DNA of 64,000 bases from contig JBBQBI010000002.1 of assembly GCA_038363005.1 (NCBI GenBank), forward strand, positions 186,001-250,000. Direction: 5' to 3'. The notes under the pieces are model-generated. The model searched no databases. It saw nothing but the letters and a program-made list of their open reading frames with translations, and was not told where the DNA came from. Both the position numbers and the translations under genes were made by a program. This document shows, piece by piece, positions 7,920 to 18,861 of the stretch. This DNA is from JAKOWB01 sp038363005. Lineage in GTDB: Bacteria > Pseudomonadota > Alphaproteobacteria > Kiloniellales > JACOMY01. Position 1 is the stretch's first letter; every line of letters starts with the position of its first letter.

Positions 7920-9122
7920 TCACACCCGCCCTTCCAGTGCCGCCTCGAACAGGCCGCGCAGCTCGGGCACGCCGACCGGGATGGGGTTGCCGCCGGCCGT
8001 CGGGTCGTTGGCCGCCATCTCTGACAGCAGGTCCAGCTGCTTGTCGTCGACGCCGAGGCCGCCCAGCTTGTGCGGCATCTTGAACTCCTCGCGCAGCGCC
8101 AGGGTCCAGTCGAGCACCGCCTGGAACGAGGGATTCTTCAGTCCGATGTAGGCGGCCAGCCGGGTCAGGCGCTCCTCGACCGCCTTGCGGTTGAACACCA
8201 GCACGTAGGGCATGAAGACCGCGTTGGTCAGGCCGTGGTGCGTGTCGTAGACCGCGCCCACCGGGTGGGACAGCGAATGGATCGCGCCCAGGCCCTTCTG
8301 GAAAGCGGTGGCGCCCATCGAGGCGGCGGCCAACATGGCGGCGCGGGCGCGCAGGTCCTTGCCGTCCTTCACCGCCAGCGGCAGCCACTCCTTCACCAAC
8401 CGCATGCCCTCAACCGCGATGCCGTCGGCCATGGGGTGGAAGCCGGGGGCGCAGTAGGCCTCCAGGCAGTGCGCCAGCGCGTCCATGCCAGTGGCCGCGG
8501 TGATGTGTGGCGGCAGGCCGACGGTGAGCTCCGGGTCGGAGATCACCACGCTGGGCAGCATCTTGGGATGGAAGATGATCTTCTTGGTGTGGTCGCTCTC
8601 GTCGACGATGACCGAGGCGCGGCCGACCTCTGAGCCGGTGCCGGCGGTGGTCGGCACCGCCAGGATCAGCGCGATGCCTTTGGGATCGGCGCGCAGCCAG
8701 TTGTCGCCGCGGTCCTCCAGGTCCCACAACGACACCGTTTGCCCGGCCATCAGCGCGATGGCCTTGGCGGCGTCCAGCGCCGAGCCGCCGCCCCAGGCGA
8801 TGACGCCGTCATGCTTGCCGGCGCGGTAGACGGCGACGCCGTCCATCACGTTCTTGCCGATCGGGTTGGACTTCACCTCGCTGAAGAGCGCCGGCTCCAG
8901 GCCAGCAGCCTTCAGCGCCGCCAGGGCTTCCTGGATCATCGGCAACTTGGCCAGGCCGGGGTCGGTCACCAGCAGCGGGCGCTTGACGCCCAGGCCCTTC
9001 AGCTCGGCCGGCAGCTCCCTGATCTTGCCGGCGCCGAAACGCATGCGCGTGGGGTAGTTCCAGTTGCCCTTGAAGAAGTCCGCTGCCAGCGCATGGTCGC
9101 TGCTCGAATGGTCGCTGCTCAT
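7920..9122 (-). CDS. iron-containing alcohol dehydrogenase
   Basis: NAD(P)-dependent, Fe(II)-dependent alcohol dehydrogenase (group III ADH), 400 residues, full length. The Rossmann-like N-terminal part has GVIAWGGGSALDAAKAIAL (the GGGS dinucleotide motif) and PTTAGTGSEVGRASVI. The metal-binding helices follow, with Asp and His in GMDALAHCLEAYCAPGFHP and His in AIHSLSHPVGA and DTHHGLTNAVF. The start at 9122 gives a short Ser/His/Asp-rich leader (MSSDHSSSDH). It is read towards the palindrome at 7793-7911. Substrates in this family range from short alcohols to lactaldehyde and cannot be fixed here. Confidence 0.92.
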   Translation of the reverse strand: MSSDHSSSDHALAADFFKGNWNYPTRMRFGAGKIRELPAELKGLGVKRPLLVTDPGLAKLPMIQEALAALKAAGLEPALFSEVKSNPIGKNVMDGVAVYRAGKHDGVIAWGGGSALDAAKAIALMAGQTVSLWDLEDRGDNWLRADPKGIALILAVPTTAGTGSEVGRASVIVDESDHTKKIIFHPKMLPSVVISDPELTVGLPPHITAATGMDALAHCLEAYCAPGFHPMADGIAVEGMRLVKEWLPLAVKDGKDLRARAAMLAAASMGATAFQKGLGAIHSLSHPVGAVYDTHHGLTNAVFMPYVLVFNRKAVEERLTRLAAYIGLKNPSFQAVLDWTLALREEFKMPHKLGGLGVDDKQLDLLSEMAANDPTAGGNPIPVGVPELRGLFEAALEGRV

Positions 9123-9275
9123 CTGGGGTGCTCTCCCGATCCTCGCGTGGGGCCGCGCCTCGGATGGCGGGCGCGTTGCCGGGCGCCAGACAAGCGCCAG
9201 CCCCCTGATCCTGTCAACTCGGGCCTGCGGCCGGGCTGCCTTGCCAAGCCGGCCGGCTTTCCCCAGGTTCTAGGA

Positions 9276-9830
9276 ATGCCTCTCAGAATCTGCGGAATCC
9301 CCGAACTGGTGGAGGCGGCACGCCCGCCGGTCAGCCACGTCGTCTCGCTGCTCGACCCGGCCGAGCCGCTGCCCCCGGCGCTGGCCGCCTGGCCGGAAGA
9401 TCGGCGCCATCTGTTCCGGGTCGACGACATCGTCTTGCCCCTGCCGGGTTATGTGCTGCCCGACGCGGCTTTCATCGAAGAGCTGCTGGGCACCCTGGCC
9501 GATATCGAGCGCGCCACGCCCGACCGCCTGCTGATCCACTGCCACGCCGGTCGTTCGCGCTCCACCGCCGCCGCCCTGATGTGGCTGGCGCAGCACGAGG
9601 CGGTAGGGGCCGAGGCACTGGCGGATCGCCTGCTGGCGGTGCGTTCCATCGCCTGGCCCAACAGCCTGATGCTGCGACTGGCCGATAAGCAGCTGGGCGC
9701 CGGCGGCCGCCTGGTCGAGGCCGGCCGCATCGTCCGCCGCCAGACGGCGCGCAACGAGCCGGATTTCTGTTCCTGGCTGCTCGGCACCCACCGCAAGGGC
9801 GAGGTGGAAGAGGCGATGGCCGGCGGCTAG
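9276..9830 (+). CDS. protein-tyrosine-phosphatase-like protein
   Basis: A 184-residue predicted cysteine phosphatase. The signature HCHAGRSRS gives Cys89-x5-Arg95, the PTP loop that forms the phospho-cysteine intermediate. The upstream VSHVVSLLDP strand and the downstream helix AALMWLAQHEAVGAEALA fit the small bacterial DSP/PTP-like group. The general-acid Asp is not obvious to me. The start at 9276 sits about 150 bases from the divergent dehydrogenase start. The earlier in-frame region is antisense to that gene. The last codon overlaps the end of the convergent gene by four bases. Confidence 0.85.
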   Translation: MPLRICGIPELVEAARPPVSHVVSLLDPAEPLPPALAAWPEDRRHLFRVDDIVLPLPGYVLPDAAFIEELLGTLADIERATPDRLLIHCHAGRSRSTAAALMWLAQHEAVGAEALADRLLAVRSIAWPNSLMLRLADKQLGAGGRLVEAGRIVRRQTARNEPDFCSWLLGTHRKGEVEEAMAGG

Positions 9831-10420
9831 TCCGCCAGTTTGCGCTCCACGAAGTCCAGGCGGTCCTGGCCCCAGAAGAGCTCGCCATCGATCGCGAAGG
9901 TCGGGGCGCCGAACACGCCGGCGGCCTGCGCTTCAGCGGCCATCTGGGCGCGGGTCGCGGCGATCTCCGGCTGGCGGGCACGCGCCAGCAGTGCCTTGCC
10001 GTCGAAGCCGGCCGCGGTCGCTACGGCCTCCAGGGTCGCTGCGTCGGCGATGTCCTGTTCCTGCTGCCAGCAGGCGGCGCCGACCGCTTCGGTCAGCTTC
10101 AACTGCGCGTCCTGGTCCTGACCGGCCAGGATCAGCCAGCAGGCGAGCTCGCCGTTGGTCGGGAAATACTTGGGGTGCAGCGTCAGCGGAATGTCGAGCG
10201 CGGCCGACCAGCGCTTCAGCTCCATCAGGCGATAGGCTTGGCGCTCCTGCGGCCGCTGGTGCAGCGGCAGGCCGCCGGTCCGGGCAAAGATCGGGCCGAA
10301 GTCGACCGGCCGTACCGAGACCGTGGCGCCGTGCTTCGCCACCATGTCACGGAATCGTCGCATGCCCAGGAAGGTCCAGGGCGACAGCGGGGTGAAATAG
10401 AAGTCGATGTGCCTGCTCAT
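9827..10420 (-). CDS. 2-hydroxychromene-2-carboxylate isomerase-like (DsbA-fold) protein
   Basis: A 197-residue thioredoxin-fold protein of the HCCA isomerase / kappa-GST family, which isomerises 2-hydroxychromene-2-carboxylate in naphthalene-type degradation using glutathione. It begins HIDFYFTPLSPWTFLGMRRF, with the conserved Ser-Pro-Trp in place of a CxxC. It also has VSVRPVDFGPIFARTGG, the family's RPV, and ends with GVFGAPTFAIDGELFWGQDRLDFV, the conserved cis-Pro loop and C-terminal motif. An in-frame start at 10474 is possible, but homology begins at 10420. No naphthalene-pathway genes are nearby, so the family name should not be read as the physiological reaction. Confidence 0.88.
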   Translation of the reverse strand: MSRHIDFYFTPLSPWTFLGMRRFRDMVAKHGATVSVRPVDFGPIFARTGGLPLHQRPQERQAYRLMELKRWSAALDIPLTLHPKYFPTNGELACWLILAGQDQDAQLKLTEAVGAACWQQEQDIADAATLEAVATAAGFDGKALLARARQPEIAATRAQMAAEAQAAGVFGAPTFAIDGELFWGQDRLDFVERKLAD

Positions 10421-10583
10421 GCCGGAGTCCTCGCCTGGAGTGGGTCTGCGCTTGCCGCTTGCGTAGCCTGCCACCGGCCACGGGGCAAATCACCGATTGC
10501 GGCGCGACCCCGCTGTTCCATAGCCTTTGGATCCAGAGTCGGGCCGGCGACGGCGAACCGCCCCGGCCGCCTGGGAGATGCTA

Positions 10584-10661
10584 ATGGCCGCACGCCTTGC
10601 CCTCTGCCTCGTCCTGCTGGCCTTGCTACTGGTGCTGCTGCCGGAGATCGGTGCGACCTAA
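10584..10661 (+). CDS. possible 25-aa hydrophobic peptide
   Basis: A short frame encodes MAARLALCLVLLALLLVLLP followed by EIGAT and TAA. It is preceded by GGGAG at a usable distance, and an alternative ATG lies two codons upstream at 10578. The product would be a single membrane helix. This is the only candidate gene in the 415-base gap 10421-10835. The rest of the gap shows no other gene or clear repeat. In a GC-rich genome such a Leu-rich frame can arise by chance, so this is tentative. Confidence 0.3.
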   Translation: MAARLALCLVLLALLLVLLPEIGAT

Positions 10662-10835
10662 CGGCAGGGGAGCGACTTTGCCGTTGGATAAAAGCAGCCG
10701 CCGCACTTTGGCCTTCTCGCGGTTGCAAAGACCGTAACAAATCCGGACAATCCTGCCGCTTCGTCGGCGGACGCCCTGGGCGCCCCGCTGGCGCGGTCGG
10801 CCTTCTAGCCTGCCGAGACCAATTAGGGAGACAGC

Positions 10836-12401
10836 ATGATGCGAACCTGGATTCTGGCCGTGATCGCCGCCTTTGGCGTGATGATCGGCGGTTACAACGT
10901 CACCCGCGCGGATGACGCCAACTGCCCGACCTGTACCCAGGTGGCGCAGAACGGCGATGCACTGCAGATCTTCCTGGCGATGATGCAGGGCGCCCCGCCG
11001 GGCGCCTTCACCTACAAGGATGCCAAGAGCCTGGGCCCCAACGCCTTCGAGCTGACGGGCATCGTCATCATGCCGGACGGCCCGGGCAGCGAAGTGCCCA
11101 TCCAGCACCTGCTGGTCGAGAACATCGACTTGATGTCGCTGATGCAGGGCGGCATGCCGAAGGGCGTCAAGATGAAGGTCGAGGGCATCGGCCTCAGTCG
11201 CAACAACATGGATCTCGATAGCGACGTCTGGGAGGCGCTGGGCCAGGACGAGGTCGTGGCCAACATCTCGCTCGACATGCTGTCGGACCCGACCACCAAG
11301 GCCTTTACGCTGAATGACCTGACCATCGACCTGCTGGGCATCGGCCAGGCGCAGCTCAAGCTCGACCTGCTGGGCGTCGGCCCCGAGGCCATGATGGCAC
11401 CGGAGGCGGCGATGTTCTCCGGCGCGGTGAAGAGCGCCTCGATCATGCTGAACGACCAGAGCCTGGTGGCCCGCTCGCTCGACGCCGCGATCAAGGAGAG
11501 CGGCATGACCGAGGCCGAACTGATGGGCCAGGGGCTGCAGGAGCTGTCGAACAACCTGGCCGAGATGGGCGCCATGCCGGGCGACCGCATCTTCCAGGTC
11601 GGCGCCGCCTTCGGTGGCTGGTTGCAGGACGCTCGCGCGCCAAAGGGCCCGATCACGCTGTCGGTGGCACCGGCGCAGCCGGTCAACTTCCAGCAGATCA
11701 GCCAGGCCGCCGGTGCCAGCGAGGCCGCCGAGCTGCTGAACCTGCAGGTCAGCTACGCCGGCTCCATCGCCACCTTGCCGGAACCTGTCGCCGGGCAGCC
11801 GTCGGACAGCGAGTCCTATGTCTTCACCGACAAGGACATCTATGCACCGGGCGAGGTGGTGACGGTCTACTGGTCCGCTACGCCGGGCAACCCGCAGGAC
11901 GTCGTCAGCGTGGTGGCCGAGGGCGCGCCCGCCAGCAACCTGGGCAACTGGACCTATACCAGCGGCGTGACCGACGGCAGCTATGAAGTCGCCGGCCTGG
12001 CCAACGGCTACTACGAGGTGCGGGTCTTCTACGACTACCCGAACGGTGGCGACACCATCCACGCCAGCTACTACTTCACGGTCGGTGACGGCAGCACGAC
12101 GCCTGATCAGGTGATGGGCAACGCCACGGTCGGCACCGACAAGCCGAGCTACAAGGCCGGTGACACGGTGCTGGTCTTCTGGGCCGGCCTGCCGGGCAAT
12201 CCGCAGGATTGGGTCACCGTGGTGCCGGCGGGTTCCTCGCCGGACGAGTGGGGCCAGTGGACCTACACCAACGGCCAGGCCACCGGCGCCTACCAGGTCT
12301 CCGGCCTGGCGGCTGGTGACTACGAGGTGCGGGTCTATTACGACTACCCGAACGGCGGCAACACGATCCACGCCGTCGCGGGATTCTCGGTTACACCCTA
12401 G
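10836..12401 (+). CDS. exported protein with two tandem C-terminal beta-type repeats
   Basis: A 521-residue protein with an N-terminal signal or anchor (MRTWILAVIAAFGVMIGGYN) followed by DDANCPTCTQ, a possible redox or metal CxxC. Residues ~45-300 are an alpha/beta region I do not recognise (LLVENIDLMSLMQGG, LTIDLLGIGQAQLKLDLLG). The C-terminus holds two repeats of about 90 residues (about 325-420 and 430-520). Each has APGEVVTVYW or KAGDTVLVFW, then PGNPQD, NWTYT or QWTYTNG, YEVRVFYDYPNGG or YEVRVYYDYPNGG, and TIHA. They resemble small immunoglobulin-like domains. It probably acts in the envelope. A terminator-like hairpin follows. Confidence 0.75.
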   Translation: MMRTWILAVIAAFGVMIGGYNVTRADDANCPTCTQVAQNGDALQIFLAMMQGAPPGAFTYKDAKSLGPNAFELTGIVIMPDGPGSEVPIQHLLVENIDLMSLMQGGMPKGVKMKVEGIGLSRNNMDLDSDVWEALGQDEVVANISLDMLSDPTTKAFTLNDLTIDLLGIGQAQLKLDLLGVGPEAMMAPEAAMFSGAVKSASIMLNDQSLVARSLDAAIKESGMTEAELMGQGLQELSNNLAEMGAMPGDRIFQVGAAFGGWLQDARAPKGPITLSVAPAQPVNFQQISQAAGASEAAELLNLQVSYAGSIATLPEPVAGQPSDSESYVFTDKDIYAPGEVVTVYWSATPGNPQDVVSVVAEGAPASNLGNWTYTSGVTDGSYEVAGLANGYYEVRVFYDYPNGGDTIHASYYFTVGDGSTTPDQVMGNATVGTDKPSYKAGDTVLVFWAGLPGNPQDWVTVVPAGSSPDEWGQWTYTNGQATGAYQVSGLAAGDYEVRVYYDYPNGGNTIHAVAGFSVTP

Positions 12402-12414
12402 GCGCGATGGGTTG

Positions 12415-12460
12415 CGGGCGGCGGTGTCACGGGCCTCGACCCGGGCGCCGCCGCCCGTTT
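12415..12460 (+). terminator. rho-independent terminator candidate
   Basis: Perfect 10-base arms CGGGCGGCGG (12415-12424) and CCGCCGCCCG (12448-12457). A second small stem (CGGG...CCCG) lies in the loop, and TTT follows. It lies 14 bases after the stop of the exported repeat protein and before the next gene's ribosome binding site. Confidence 0.65.
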
Positions 12461-12525
12461 ACTTTGCGCCCTGGGAGTCGCGCCTTGAGAACGTCGGGCC
12501 TTGAGTGAGTCGGGGAGGGGGGACC

Positions 12526-12798
12526 ATGGATAGCCTGCGCGCACTGTTCCACGACACCGAGTCGCTGATCATCCTGCTGCTGGTCGGGTTGATCGCCGGC
12601 TGGCTCGCCGGCCAGCTGATCCGCGGTCGCGGCTTCGGCGTCATTCTCAATATCGTGGTCGGCATCATCGGCGCCTACCTCGGTGGCATCATCTTTCGCG
12701 CCGTCGGCGTCGGCGGCAACGGCACGCTGTGGATGATCGTCTCGGCCACGGTCGGCGCCATGGTGCTGGTATTCTTCATCAACGCCATCCGGCGATAG
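12526..12798 (+). CDS. GlsB/YeaQ/YmgE-family small membrane protein
   Basis: A 90-residue protein of the transglycosylase-associated / GlsB-YeaQ-YmgE family, small stress-associated inner-membrane proteins of unclear mechanism. It shows three hydrophobic segments, including the family-typical LIAGWLAGQLIRGRGFGVI and the glycine-rich VVGIIGAYLGGIIF, plus a third helix near the end. The start at 12526 follows GGGGAGGGGGGACC. A GTG at 12505 in the same frame is less likely. Its stop is two bases from the end of the convergent permease gene. Confidence 0.9.
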   Translation: MDSLRALFHDTESLIILLLVGLIAGWLAGQLIRGRGFGVILNIVVGIIGAYLGGIIFRAVGVGGNGTLWMIVSATVGAMVLVFFINAIRR

Positions 12799-12799
12799 C

Positions 12800-13546
12800 T
12801 TAGCTGGCGGCGGCGCTGACCACGGCGACGGCGGCGATGATCGAGAAGGCGACCAGGCGGAAGATCCGCTCGGACGCCCGGCGGAACAGCCGGCTGCCGA
12901 ACCAGACCCCGATCATGGCCGCGGGCAGCGTTACCGCCGCCGCCATAAAGGTGCCCAGCTGCAGCAGCCCCTGCGCCCAGAGCCAGGGCAATGTGACCAG
13001 GTCGATGGCGAAGAAGAAGACGATGACGTTGGCGCGGATGGTCGCCGCGATCGATTGCCCGGCCAGGTAATAGAGCACCACCGGCGGCCCGCCGATGCCC
13101 GACGCGCCGTTGGTCACGCCGGACAGCGCGCCGGCCAGCGCCAGCCCCGGCCAGGTCGCCAGGCCCTTGCGCCGCAGCCCCAGCAGCAGCGCCGACAGGA
13201 ACAGCAGGATGCCGCCGGAAATCGCCCAGCGCAGCACCTCGGGATCGCTGCGTCCCAGGATCCAGGCGCCTAGCGGAATGCCCGGCATGGCGGCCAGCGT
13301 CATCAGCCCGACCTGGCGCTGATCGCAGCGCGGCCAGGCCGCCGGCAGCAGCTGGAAGGACAGCGCCACCTCCAGCACGATGACGATGGGCACGCCGACC
13401 ACCGGCCCGTAAAGCGCAGAAAGGGCCGGCGTCAGGATCAGCGCCGAGCCGAAGCCGGAAAAGCCGCGCACCACGCCAGCCAGCGCGATCACCGCGCCAG
13501 CCACCGCCAGCTTCCAGTCGAGCAGCAGCGCCAGTTCCTCGGACAT
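12800..13546 (-). CDS. TauE/SafE (TSUP) family permease
   Basis: A 248-residue membrane protein of the sulfite-exporter / TSUP family, thought to move small sulfur-containing or organic anions across the inner membrane. It has about eight hydrophobic segments in two halves. The first half starts with GVVRGFSGFGSALILTPALSAL and the second with GALSGVTNGASGIGGPPVVLYYL, the duplicated family motifs. An in-frame extension to 14722 is antisense to the TRAP gene and rejected. No sulfur-metabolism gene is adjacent, so its substrate is open. Confidence 0.88.
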   Translation of the reverse strand: MSEELALLLDWKLAVAGAVIALAGVVRGFSGFGSALILTPALSALYGPVVGVPIVIVLEVALSFQLLPAAWPRCDQRQVGLMTLAAMPGIPLGAWILGRSDPEVLRWAISGGILLFLSALLLGLRRKGLATWPGLALAGALSGVTNGASGIGGPPVVLYYLAGQSIAATIRANVIVFFFAIDLVTLPWLWAQGLLQLGTFMAAAVTLPAAMIGVWFGSRLFRRASERIFRLVAFSIIAAVAVVSAAAS

Positions 13547-13774
13547 TCCCACCCCGGTCCTCACCCGGACCGCAGTCTGCCGCAGAGTTGGCGGCGCCGC
13601 CTCTGTGCCGGGCGACGGACAGCCCTGCGACCGGCGGGCAACCCTTGCTACTCGGCTGGCGTTTCCATCGCAGCGACCGATGTCCGAATGGGGCATTTTC
13701 GAGGCTGCTCTTGAGCTAACGACGCCCAAGGCCCTACCTATTCCCAGGATTCCCTGTCCAGACGGAGCCACGCC

Positions 13775-14791
13775 ATGACGCCTGCCACCGGATTCCGCGT
13801 CCCGTCCGTCACCCGCCGCGGCTTTGCCGCCGGGCTGGCCGGCGCCGGGCTGCTGTCGCTGCTGCCCGGCGCGGCGCGCGCCAAGGCGCGGGCTTGGCGC
13901 CTGGCCTCGGCCTGGCCGGACAACAATTTCCAGACGCTGACCACGCGCTTCTTCGCCGAGGACTTCGGCGCCAGTCTGCAGGGCAAGCAGGCGATCGAGG
14001 TCTACAGCAACGGCAGCCTCTATGCGCACGACCAGATCGCCAGCGCGGTGGGCAGCGGCGCGGTCGAGCTGGGCGAGCTGCAGCTCGCCTGGCTGGGCAA
14101 CCAGCTGCCGGTGGCCGAGGCTGACTCGGTGCCCTTCCTGGCCATCGGCTACCAGGAGGCGCGCGAGCTCTGGCGCGCCTCGCGCAATGTCTTCTTCACC
14201 GCCTTCGCGCGGCTCAACCTGATCCCGGTCTATGCCGTGCCCTGGCCGCCGGTCGGGCTGTTCAGCCGCTTCCCGCTGACCGAGGCCAGCGATCTGGCCG
14301 GGCGGCGCTTCCTCGCCACCAGCCCGGTGATCCAGCGCTTCGCAGCGCTGGTCGGCGCCCAGCCGGTGGCGGTGGAACCACTGCAGGCTTTGAACGCCTT
14401 CAACCAGGGCCAATTCGACGCCGGCTTCGCGCCGGCGGTGGAGGGGCTGGGGCAGGGCGGCCTGGCGCCGCCGGTCTACTACTACGACTTCGGCGCCTGG
14501 GTCCCGAAGAACGGCGTGGTGATGAACAAGGCGCTCTACGAGGCGCAGTCGACCTCGACGCAGGAGCTGCTGATCGCCGCCGGCGAGCGCGCCGAAGCCG
14601 CCGGCTGGGCGGCCAGCCAGCAGGAGTACGCCAACCGCCTGGCGCTGCTGCGCGGGCTTGGCGTGATGGTCGAGAGCTCCTCGCCGGCGCTGCAATCCAG
14701 CCTGCGCGACGTCGGCACGCAACTGGCCATCGACTGGCTGGCGCGCGCCGGCCGCGATGGCCAGGACCTGCTGCGGCAGTATCGCAGCTAG
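13775..14791 (+). CDS. orphan TRAP-type (DctP-family) solute-binding protein
   Basis: A 338-residue periplasmic binding protein of the DctP fold. The N-terminus has a twin-arginine-like signal (VTRRGFAAGLAGAGLLSLLP, then GAARAKA), so export may use the Tat pathway. The mature part has LASAWPDNNFQTLTTRFFAE, GAVELGELQLAWL and a central DLAGRRFLATSP (the conserved Arg region contacting the substrate carboxylate). No TRAP permease genes adjoin it, unlike the DctPQM set at 49-53 kb. It may work with a permease elsewhere or serve as an extracytoplasmic sensor. It is convergent with the P-type ATPase gene, ten bases apart. Confidence 0.82.
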   Translation: MTPATGFRVPSVTRRGFAAGLAGAGLLSLLPGAARAKARAWRLASAWPDNNFQTLTTRFFAEDFGASLQGKQAIEVYSNGSLYAHDQIASAVGSGAVELGELQLAWLGNQLPVAEADSVPFLAIGYQEARELWRASRNVFFTAFARLNLIPVYAVPWPPVGLFSRFPLTEASDLAGRRFLATSPVIQRFAALVGAQPVAVEPLQALNAFNQGQFDAGFAPAVEGLGQGGLAPPVYYYDFGAWVPKNGVVMNKALYEAQSTSTQELLIAAGERAEAAGWAASQQEYANRLALLRGLGVMVESSSPALQSSLRDVGTQLAIDWLARAGRDGQDLLRQYRS

Positions 14792-14800
14792 GGTGCGCGC

Positions 14801-17137
<2,337 letters not shown>

Positions 17138-17162
17138 GTCTGTCTCCGGCTGAGATAGTCAA

Positions 17163-17182
17163 ACCTTCCGCGCTTGGAAGAT
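17163..17182 (-). promoter_or_regulatory. CueR/HmrR-like operator upstream of the P-type ATPase
   Basis: On the minus strand the site reads CTTCC, six bases, GGAAG, extended by GGTTT on one side. It lies 26 bases before the ATPase start codon. MerR-family copper regulators bind ACCTTCC-N7-GGAAGGT dyads between -35 and -10. Here the spacer is one base shorter and the left arm is imperfect. A GACTAT-like -10 candidate follows the dyad. The remainder of the 307-base gap (17138-17444) is noticeably richer in A/T around 17180-17300. No other gene was seen there. Confidence 0.5.
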
Positions 17183-17444
17183 TGCATTGGCATGTTTCGG
17201 AAATCGCTGCCAAGGCGATCACTACTCGAATGCCTGTCTATATGGTGTTTACTGTCGTTATTTACAGGTTCGCCAAGGAATCATCGGCGAGTGGAAATAA
17301 ATTGGCCGCGCCGATGCGCCATTCGCCGCCGCCGATGCCGCGCGCCGGGTGACGCAGCGCCTTGCCGCGCCTGCTTGCTAGGCGCCAGGGGTGGCTTGCA
17401 CTAGAGTGCCGGCCAATCCCCGTTTCGGCCTTGGAGGCCCACCC

Positions 17445-18851
17445 ATGTCCGCCCTGCCCGCCATCCGTCCGCTTGCTGCCCCTGCCGCGCTGCAGCGCGC
17501 GCTAGAGCGCCTGAAGGCGCACTTCGGCCAGCAGTTCTCTGTCGCCCAGGCGGTGCGCGAGCATCACGGCCGCGACGTCACCTTCCACGAGGGCCTGCCC
17601 GACGGCGTGGTATTCTGCGCCTCGACCGCCGACGTGCAGGCGGCGGTGGCGATCTGCGCCGACGAGGCAGTGCCGATGATCGCCTTCGGTACCGGCACCT
17701 CGCTGGAGGGCCACATCGCCGCGATCCACGGCGGCATCACGCTTGACCTCAGCCAGATGAACCAGGTGCTGGAGGTCAATGCCGCCGACCTGGATTGCCG
17801 CGTGCAGGCCGGCGTGACCCGCAAGCAGCTGAACGAATACGTCCGCCAGGACGGCCTGATGTTCCCGATCGACCCGGGTGCCGACGCCTCGCTGGGCGGC
17901 ATGGCCTCGACCCGCGCCTCGGGCACCAACGCGGTGCGCTACGGCACCATGCGCGAGAACGTGCTGGGCCTGACCGTGGTCACCGCCGATGGGCGGGTGA
18001 TCCGCACCGGCGGGCGGGCGCGCAAGTCCTCGGCCGGCTATGACCTGACCCGCCTCTTCGTCGGGTCCGAGGGTACGCTGGGCATCATCACCGAGGTGCA
18101 GCTCCGCCTCTATGGCGTGCCGGAGGCCATGAGCGCCGCGGTCTGCTCCTTCGAGTCGCTGGCCGGCGCCGTCGATACCGTGATCCAGACCATCCAGATG
18201 GGCATCCCGGTGGCCCGCATCGAGCTACTGGACGAGGTGCAGGTGAAGGCCTGCAACGCCTATTCCAAGCTGGGTCTGCCCGAGCTGCCGCTGCTGATGT
18301 TCGAGTTCCATGGCACCGTCGCCAGCACCAAGGAGCAGGCCGAGACCGTGGGCGAGCTGGCGGCGGCCAACGGCGGCAGCGGCTTCAAGTGGGCAACGCA
18401 GGAAGAGGAGCGCCGGGCGCTCTGGCAGGCACGCCACGACGCCTACTACGCCTGCCTGGCGTTGAAGCCCGGCGCGCACGCCTTCGCCACCGACGTCTGC
18501 GTGCCGATCTCGCGCCTGGCCGAGTGCTTGCTGGAAACCAAGGCCGACATCGACGCCAGCGGCGCCATCGCCCCCATCGTCGGCCATGTCGGCGATGGCA
18601 ACTTCCACCTGGTCTACCTGCTGGACCCGACCGACCCCGAGGACCGCCGCAAGGCCGACGCGCTGAACGACCGCATGGTGTCGCGCGCGCTGGCGCTGGG
18701 CGGCACCTGCACCGGCGAGCACGGCATCGGCATCGGCAAGCTGGACTTCCTGGTCGCCGAGCACGGCGAAGCGGTGGCGGTGATGCGCCAGTTGAAGAAG
18801 GCGCTGGACCCGCAGAACCTGCTGAACCCGGGCAAGATCCTCCGGGTCTGA
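17445..18851 (+). CDS. FAD-linked oxidase, D-lactate (cytochrome)/glycolate dehydrogenase type
   Basis: A 468-residue flavoprotein of the GlcD/DLD family, which oxidises D-2-hydroxy acids such as D-lactate or glycolate and passes electrons to quinone or cytochrome. The PCMH-type FAD domain contains IAFGTGTSLEGHIAAIHGGIT and PGADASLGGMASTRASGTNA. The C-terminal oxidase domain has GHVGDGNFHLVYLLDP (His ligands) and GTCTGEHGIGIGKLDFL, both diagnostic. The start at 17445 follows TTGGAGG by eight bases. The track-style upstream GTG at 17391 lacks a site. No glcE/glcF partners adjoin it, favouring a single-subunit D-lactate dehydrogenase. Confidence 0.92.
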   Translation: MSALPAIRPLAAPAALQRALERLKAHFGQQFSVAQAVREHHGRDVTFHEGLPDGVVFCASTADVQAAVAICADEAVPMIAFGTGTSLEGHIAAIHGGITLDLSQMNQVLEVNAADLDCRVQAGVTRKQLNEYVRQDGLMFPIDPGADASLGGMASTRASGTNAVRYGTMRENVLGLTVVTADGRVIRTGGRARKSSAGYDLTRLFVGSEGTLGIITEVQLRLYGVPEAMSAAVCSFESLAGAVDTVIQTIQMGIPVARIELLDEVQVKACNAYSKLGLPELPLLMFEFHGTVASTKEQAETVGELAAANGGSGFKWATQEEERRALWQARHDAYYACLALKPGAHAFATDVCVPISRLAECLLETKADIDASGAIAPIVGHVGDGNFHLVYLLDPTDPEDRRKADALNDRMVSRALALGGTCTGEHGIGIGKLDFLVAEHGEAVAVMRQLKKALDPQNLLNPGKILRV

Positions 18852-18861
18852 GCGGCGGCGC

